From WJKP01 sp964531215 (GTDB lineage: Bacteria > Patescibacteriota > Patescibacteriia > CAIXNZ01), in NCBI GenBank assembly GCA_964531215.1, contig CAZHFK010000042.1, positions 1-9,032 on the forward strand: 9,032 nucleotides of DNA. Direction: 5' to 3'. A program made the position numbers and the translations under genes. Below, in pieces: positions 5,586 to 9,032 of this stretch. Below the pieces are notes generated by a model. That model was given only the letters and a program-made list of their open reading frames with translations. It was not told the origin of the DNA and did no database searches. Every line of letters begins with the position of its first letter. Position 1 is the stretch's first letter.

Positions 5586-6389
5586 ATGGGAAATAAGATT
5601 AAAATTGTATCAGCTAAAGTTATTGATAATCAGCCTCAAACAAAAGATGTTTGGCAGTTAATTTTAGATCCTGGTGATAAATTTGATGTAAAAGAAATTT
5701 TACCTGGTCAGTTTGTTTGTTTTAAGCCCTTGAATCCGAATTCTGTTATGGCTAGACCTTTTAGTGTGGCCAGATATGATTTTTTAAATAATACTTTTTC
5801 AGTTTTATATAAAATAATTGGTAAAAATACCAAAGCAATGAGCCAACTCAAGGTTAATGATAAGCTGCAATTTTTGGGGCCCTTAGGCCAAGGCTTTATT
5901 ACTGATTTTTGTAATTATGATGAAGTTTGGTTGGTGGGTGGCGGTATTGGTATTGCCCCGTTACTTTTATTTGAAAAAGTAATAAGTGAAGATCAGAAGG
6001 AATTAGTTCGGGTTTTTTATGGAACCACCTCAGTCAAAGATATGATTTCTTTGAATATTTGCAGTCAGCTAAGGCCTGAACTGGCGACTGATGACGGTTC
6101 TTTCGGCTATTATGGTTTTGTTACAAATTTACTGGAAGCTTTTTTAAAAGCAGTAAAAGGACAAAAAATTTTAATTATTACTTGTGGTCCAAATATAATG
6201 ATGCAAAAAGTAGCAGGAATTTGTTCAGTTTACAATATACCTTGTTATGTTATTTTGGAAAAAATCATGGCTTGCGGAATCAATAGCTGTAAAGGCTGTT
6301 CCATTAAAACAAAATCAGGTATGAAACGGGTTTGTCATGACGGGCCTGTTTTTCCGGCTGAGGAGGTGATCTGGGATAAACTCAGTTGA
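5586..6389 (+). CDS. pyrK: Dihydroorotate dehydrogenase B, electron transfer subunit (FAD, 2Fe-2S)
   Basis: Passes electrons from the PyrD flavin through a 2Fe-2S cluster and FAD to NAD+, making the class 1B dihydroorotate dehydrogenase. The 267 residues show the ferredoxin-reductase plan: a FAD-binding barrel with LPGQFV (39-44) and RPFSV (57-61), GPLGQGF at 98-104, and a nucleotide-binding half opened by LVGGGIGIAPL (116-126). The C-terminal iron-sulfur site has Cys230, Cys235, Cys238 and Cys250 in the family spacing M-A-C-x4-C-x2-C-x11-C-x-D-G-P-V-F. The AAGGAGG eight bases before the ATG fixes the start. Its 3' end carries a 10-base SD-like AGGAGGTGAT for the next gene, and its TGA at 6387 lies eight bases before the GTG annotated for pyrD. 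It has no membrane segment and is cytoplasmic. Confidence 0.95.
   Translation: MGNKIKIVSAKVIDNQPQTKDVWQLILDPGDKFDVKEILPGQFVCFKPLNPNSVMARPFSVARYDFLNNTFSVLYKIIGKNTKAMSQLKVNDKLQFLGPLGQGFITDFCNYDEVWLVGGGIGIAPLLLFEKVISEDQKELVRVFYGTTSVKDMISLNICSQLRPELATDDGSFGYYGFVTNLLEAFLKAVKGQKILIITCGPNIMMQKVAGICSVYNIPCYVILEKIMACGINSCKGCSIKTKSGMKRVCHDGPVFPAEEVIWDKLS
6361..6370 (+). promoter_or_regulatory. Perfect 10-base SD inside pyrK, apparently for pyrD
   Basis: AGGAGGTGAT is fully complementary to the usual 3' end of bacterial 16S rRNA. Within pyrK it encodes part of the conserved AEEV motif, so the match may be partly coincidental. The only pyrD-frame near-cognate start at normal distance is ATA at 6376 (nine bases after GGAGG); GTG 6397 is 30 bases away. 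Confidence 0.55.
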
Positions 6390-6396
6390 TTTAAGC

Positions 6397-7272
6397 GTGA
6401 ATCTGGCTGGACTTTGGTTGAAAAATCCTTTTATGCCAGCTTCTGGTACTTTTGATGCTGAAGCTTGTCAGCGGCTGGTTGGCCTGGATTTGAGTAAATA
6501 CGGTGCCTTGGTGTCAAAAGGCACAACTTTAAAGCCAAAAGACGGTAATCCTCAGCCCAGGATTTGTGAATATCAAGGCGGGATGGTTAATTCAATTGGC
6601 TTAGAAAATCCAGGCATTGATTTTTTCCTTACTTCAATTGCACCATTCATGGCAAAGTTTGGCGTGCCAGTTATTCTTAATATTTCTGGTTTTACGATTG
6701 ACGAGTTTGCTATTATGGCTGATAAAGCTAATTTATCGTCTGATATAGCTGCTTTGGAAGTTAACATTTCCTGTCCCAATGTTCATGGCGGGAAAATACC
6801 TTTTGCCTGTGATCCTAAAATAGCTGCTCAGGTAACTGAAGCTGTCCGAGCCAAAACAGACTTGCCAATTATTGTTAAGCTGACACCTAATGTGCCAGAA
6901 ACCCTGATTGGCATTATTGCTCAGTCAGTTGAAAAGGCTGGAGCTGATGTGATTTCTTTGATTAATACGGTTAAAGTGGAAAATGTCGGCGGAATTCCTA
7001 TTGGTGGTTTATCAGGTAGGCCAATCAAGCAGACAGCGCTTAAGTTAATAAAAATAGTCAGACAGTCAGTAGCCGTGCCAATCATTGGCATGGGAGGGAT
7101 TTGCACACTCAAAGACGTTCTGGAATTTTTACAGGCTGGTTGCCAGGCCATAGCAGTTGGCACTGCTTGTTTTACAAATCCCTTAATTATCATAGAATTG
7201 ATTGATGACTTGGAAAAATATTGTTTAGCCAAGGGGATTGAAAATCTATCCCAGTTATTTGGACGAGATTAA
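6397..7272 (+). CDS. pyrD: Dihydroorotate dehydrogenase B, catalytic subunit (class 1B)
   Basis: Oxidises dihydroorotate to orotate with FMN, paired with PyrK. It is 291 residues from GTG 6397. Class 1 features (numbered from GTG): KNPFMPASG, Lys41 in SKGTT, NSIGLENPG (65-73), catalytic Cys126 in NISCPNVHGG, VKLTPNV (160-166), INTV, GGLSGRPIK and IGMGGI. Cysteine as the catalytic base, a PyrK partner upstream and no N-terminal membrane helix place it in class 1B. The start is uncertain. GTG 6397 has no nearby SD, and its valine falls where family members already have the first strand (V-x-L-x-G-L). An AUA at 6376, correctly placed after AGGAGGTGAT, would add seven residues (INSVDLS) and match usual N termini better; the frame is closed by TGA at 6367. 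The C terminus is firm. Confidence 0.93.
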   Translation: MNLAGLWLKNPFMPASGTFDAEACQRLVGLDLSKYGALVSKGTTLKPKDGNPQPRICEYQGGMVNSIGLENPGIDFFLTSIAPFMAKFGVPVILNISGFTIDEFAIMADKANLSSDIAALEVNISCPNVHGGKIPFACDPKIAAQVTEAVRAKTDLPIIVKLTPNVPETLIGIIAQSVEKAGADVISLINTVKVENVGGIPIGGLSGRPIKQTALKLIKIVRQSVAVPIIGMGGICTLKDVLEFLQAGCQAIAVGTACFTNPLIIIELIDDLEKYCLAKGIENLSQLFGRD

Positions 7273-7289
7273 AAAAGGAGGGAAAAATA

Positions 7290-8060
7290 ATGCCAGGAAC
7301 AACAGGGAAAGAGCGGATAATTGTAGCACTGGATGTTTTTAGCTTAGCAGAAGCGGGTCATCTGGTGGAGCAATTATCTCCGCATGTCGGACTTTTCAAA
7401 GTCGGGTTGCAGCTGATTACGGCAGAAGGTGCAGCAAATGTAGTTAAATTTATACATGAAAGAAAAAGCCGTGTTTTTTTTGATGGTAAATTTTGTGATA
7501 TTCCCAATACAATTGGTAAAGCCAGCAAGGTCGTCTCAGAATTAAAAGCTTGTATGTTTAATGTCCATGCTAGTTGTGGTGTGGCAGCGATGAAAGCTGC
7601 CGTAGCCAACCGTGGGTGGAGCCAGGTATTGGCTGTCACAGTATTAACATCGCTTGAAGAAAACGAAGCACATCTTATTTTTGGCCAGCCAAGTAAAGCT
7701 AAAGTAATTCAAATGGCTCAGTGGGCAAAACTGGCTGATGTGCAAGGTATAATCTGTTCACCTCAAGAGTTAAAAATGCTCAAATCTCGGTCAGAACTGG
7801 GTTGTTTGAATTTTGTGACTCCGGGCATTCGGCCATTATGGTCAGTTAAAGGTGATCAGTCCCGTGTCACTACGCCTTATCAGGCTGTAAAAGACGGTGC
7901 AGATTACATAGTAATTGGTCGGCCTATTACTCAACCACCAAAAACTATCGCTAGTCCAGCTGAAGCAGCTCAAAAGATTATTTATGAAATTCAAGATGCT
8001 GAAAAGGAACTGAGTATAAAACCAAAATCAGAAGATGATATTTTTCCTAAAATTAAGTAG
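7290..8060 (+). CDS. pyrF: Orotidine 5'-phosphate decarboxylase
   Basis: Decarboxylates OMP to UMP, the last step of the pathway. Its 256 residues form one TIM barrel: ALDV (Asp15), FKVGLQL (Lys37), the catalytic Asp65-x-Lys67-x-x-Asp70 array followed by IPNT, VHAS (92-95), TVLTSL, a TPGIRP loop (177-182) and VIGRPIT with the phosphate-binding Arg211. The catalytic motif reads DGKFCD where many bacterial enzymes have DLKFHD; the charged tetrad members are intact, so activity is expected. An acidic and lysine-rich tail of about 20 residues (238-256) extends past the last barrel helix and has no obvious role. The ATG has AAGGAGGG eight bases upstream, 17 bases after the pyrD stop, so it belongs to the pyrK-D-F unit. 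A terminator follows. Confidence 0.95.
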   Translation: MPGTTGKERIIVALDVFSLAEAGHLVEQLSPHVGLFKVGLQLITAEGAANVVKFIHERKSRVFFDGKFCDIPNTIGKASKVVSELKACMFNVHASCGVAAMKAAVANRGWSQVLAVTVLTSLEENEAHLIFGQPSKAKVIQMAQWAKLADVQGIICSPQELKMLKSRSELGCLNFVTPGIRPLWSVKGDQSRVTTPYQAVKDGADYIVIGRPITQPPKTIASPAEAAQKIIYEIQDAEKELSIKPKSEDDIFPKIK

Positions 8061-8073
8061 AATTTTAAATTGT

Positions 8074-8101
8074 AAGGGTTCTTTTATTAGGACCCTTTTT
8101 T
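8074..8101 (+). terminator. Rho-independent terminator after pyrF
   Basis: AAGGGTTCT (8074-8082) pairs with AGGACCCTT (8089-8097), nine pairs including one U-G, around a six-base AT loop. The stem runs straight into six T (8096-8101). It begins 14 bases after the pyrF stop. Confidence 0.88.
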
Positions 8102-8103
8102 AC

Positions 8104-8131
8104 TTGACTTTTTTTGTTTATCTGTTAAATT
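8104..8131 (+). promoter_or_regulatory. Candidate promoter of the pyrE-like gene
   Basis: TTGACT (8104-8109), 16 bases, then TAAATT (8126-8131) preceded by TGT (extended -10). It starts two bases after the pyrF terminator and would give a leader of about 30 bases ending in AGGAGG (8156-8161), seven bases before the ATG. Its layout matches the sites before pyrB and pyrK. Confidence 0.58.
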
Positions 8132-8168
8132 AAAAGCAACTTTAAAAATCAAATAAGGAGGAAAGAAA

Positions 8169-8939
8169 ATGAGTAGTGTGGAATTTGTTTTAAGCCAAAT
8201 TAAATCAGGCCATATTTGGGGTTTGGATGTTACTGATTTTAATAGACGCAAGATGACAATTGCTGAGGTTGTCAGTTTTTTTTCTTATTTTGATGCATTT
8301 TGGGAATATCGAGGAACTCCCAGTGATAAAAGGCCTCACGCACTTTTAAAGTCAGGTAAACACAGCAACGGATTCATTAATTGTCGAGCGGTTCTTGATT
8401 ACCCTCATCTTTGTATGATTTTGGCTAATGAAATGAAAAAAGTAATTGAAGAAAAATATCCCTGGGAAGTTCTTCAGAAAATAGACGGGATAGCCTCTTC
8501 AGCCTATTCAGCTCTTGATTTGGGGTTTTGTCTAGCTTACATTTTTAGTCAGAATTTTAACAAGAAAATCAAACATATACTAGTAGAAAAAGATGCTGAT
8601 GGTAATCCTACAATAATTCGGGGCGGCTTGGATCCTAATATGAAAGTTTTAGTGATTAATGAATTAATGACAACCAAAGCAGGTTCCACCTGGGAAACCA
8701 AAAAGGCTGTCATGCAATGCAATGGCAATGAGCCTGGTCCGGGTATTTTCGGCAGATCTTTTGTGCTAATGCATAGGTCAAAAGATTTTGAGCTGGCAGA
8801 TGGCTCAGAAGTTGTTCCTGTTTTTCATTTTGGCATTGAAAATTATGAACCGGATGATTGTCCTTATTGTCAGGCTGGTTCTGAAGCGATCAAACCAAAA
8901 CTTGACAATAATTGGAGAATTCTTCACGGTAAGTTTTAA
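8169..8939 (+). CDS. pyrE: Divergent orotate phosphoribosyltransferase-like protein
   Basis: A type I phosphoribosyltransferase of 256 residues, longer than the usual 170-215 of PyrE. LLKSGKHSNGFIN (59-71) matches the N-terminal orotate/phosphate segment of PyrE (LKSGR-S-x-Y/F-x-N). KVLVINELMTTKAGST (159-174) is the PRPP loop, but the usual two acidic residues (D/E-D) read Asn164-Glu165, and the TTG turn reads TTKAG. The mobile catalytic loop, normally R-K-x-x-K-x-H-G, appears as VEKDADGNPTII, with one lysine (Lys141) and no His. There is an N-terminal extension of about 55 residues and a C-terminal CPYCQAGSEAIKPK (231-244) with one CxxC pair. As the only missing step between PyrD and PyrF in this cluster, orotate transfer is the likely role. 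Another nucleobase or a regulatory PRTase is possible. AGGAGG fixes the start. Confidence 0.68.
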   Translation: MSSVEFVLSQIKSGHIWGLDVTDFNRRKMTIAEVVSFFSYFDAFWEYRGTPSDKRPHALLKSGKHSNGFINCRAVLDYPHLCMILANEMKKVIEEKYPWEVLQKIDGIASSAYSALDLGFCLAYIFSQNFNKKIKHILVEKDADGNPTIIRGGLDPNMKVLVINELMTTKAGSTWETKKAVMQCNGNEPGPGIFGRSFVLMHRSKDFELADGSEVVPVFHFGIENYEPDDCPYCQAGSEAIKPKLDNNWRILHGKF

Positions 8940-8946
8940 CAACATA

Positions 8947-8975
8947 AAACCACTCGTTTTTACGGGTGGTTTTTT
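8947..8975 (+). terminator. Rho-independent terminator after the pyrE-like gene
   Basis: ACCACTCGT (8949-8957) pairs with ACGGGTGGT (8962-8970), nine pairs with one U-G, around a TTTT loop. A further AA/TT pairing and a T-run to 8975 follow. It begins eight bases after the stop. The remaining bases 8976-9032 show no recognisable feature. Confidence 0.88.
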
Positions 8976-9032
8976 ACTGGCTCTGTGTCAAACAGTGTGA
9001 TAGCTAATGATCCAAAAAAGTGGTAAAAAAGC

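Noticed and set aside
6921..7232. 103-codon reading frame on the minus strand inside pyrD
   Set aside because: It mirrors a strongly conserved gene, has no SD and matches no family I recognise; likewise the minus-strand frames in pyrB, pyrC and pyrF.
8788..9000. 70-codon plus-strand frame overlapping the end of the pyrE-like gene
   Set aside because: It is out of frame with a supported gene, has no SD, and runs across the terminator hairpin.
1..9032. UGA recoding, CRISPR, tRNA or insertion sequences
   Set aside because: UGA ends ruvX's upstream neighbour, pyrC and pyrK at the expected places; no repeat array, cloverleaf or terminal inverted repeats with transposase were found.

Overview
The window is a compact, AT-rich bacterial segment with every gene on the + strand. 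It carries eleven genes: the tail of one and ten complete. Three hairpins followed by T-runs and three promoter-like sites divide it into transcription units. UGA is used as an ordinary stop and Shine-Dalgarno (SD) sequences are strong, so it reads as standard bacterial code. The low GC, tight gene overlaps and adk-map start fit a small-genome lineage such as Candidate Phyla Radiation/Patescibacteria. That placement is inference: no rRNA or taxon-specific marker is present.

Block 1 (1-3105) is a housekeeping run. It holds the 3' end of adk (zinc-lid adenylate kinase), map (methionine aminopeptidase), a HAD phosphatase closely resembling the eukaryotic UMPH-1/NT5C3 pyrimidine 5'-nucleotidases, ruvX (YqgF) and recO. 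The first four genes overlap by 1-4 bases and are probably translationally coupled. recO follows a 64-base gap whose hairpin could hide its SD. No terminator follows recO.

Block 2 (about 3080-8975) is a pyrimidine-synthesis cluster in three units: pyrB-pyrC, pyrK-pyrD-pyrF and a divergent pyrE-like gene. Together they would turn carbamoyl phosphate plus aspartate into UMP: aspartate transcarbamoylase, dihydroorotase, a two-subunit NAD-type dihydroorotate dehydrogenase, orotate phosphoribosyltransferase and OMP decarboxylase. Carbamoyl-phosphate synthetase (carAB), the ATCase regulatory chain (pyrI) and pyrR are not in the window. Each unit has a candidate promoter of the same layout (TTGAC[A/T], 16-17 bp, TGn-TAAnnT) and ends in a hairpin-plus-T-run terminator.

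The most interesting points are: the eukaryote-like UMP phosphatase next to UMP-synthesis genes; a strong hairpin between pyrB and pyrC whose CCTCCT can pair with either of two SD sequences; pyrD, whose only well-placed in-frame start after a 10-base SD is AUA; a PyrE-like protein with altered PRPP and catalytic loops; and a base-composition step between the two blocks. I see no mobile elements, tRNA, rRNA or CRISPR, and no gene-free stretch longer than 133 bases.
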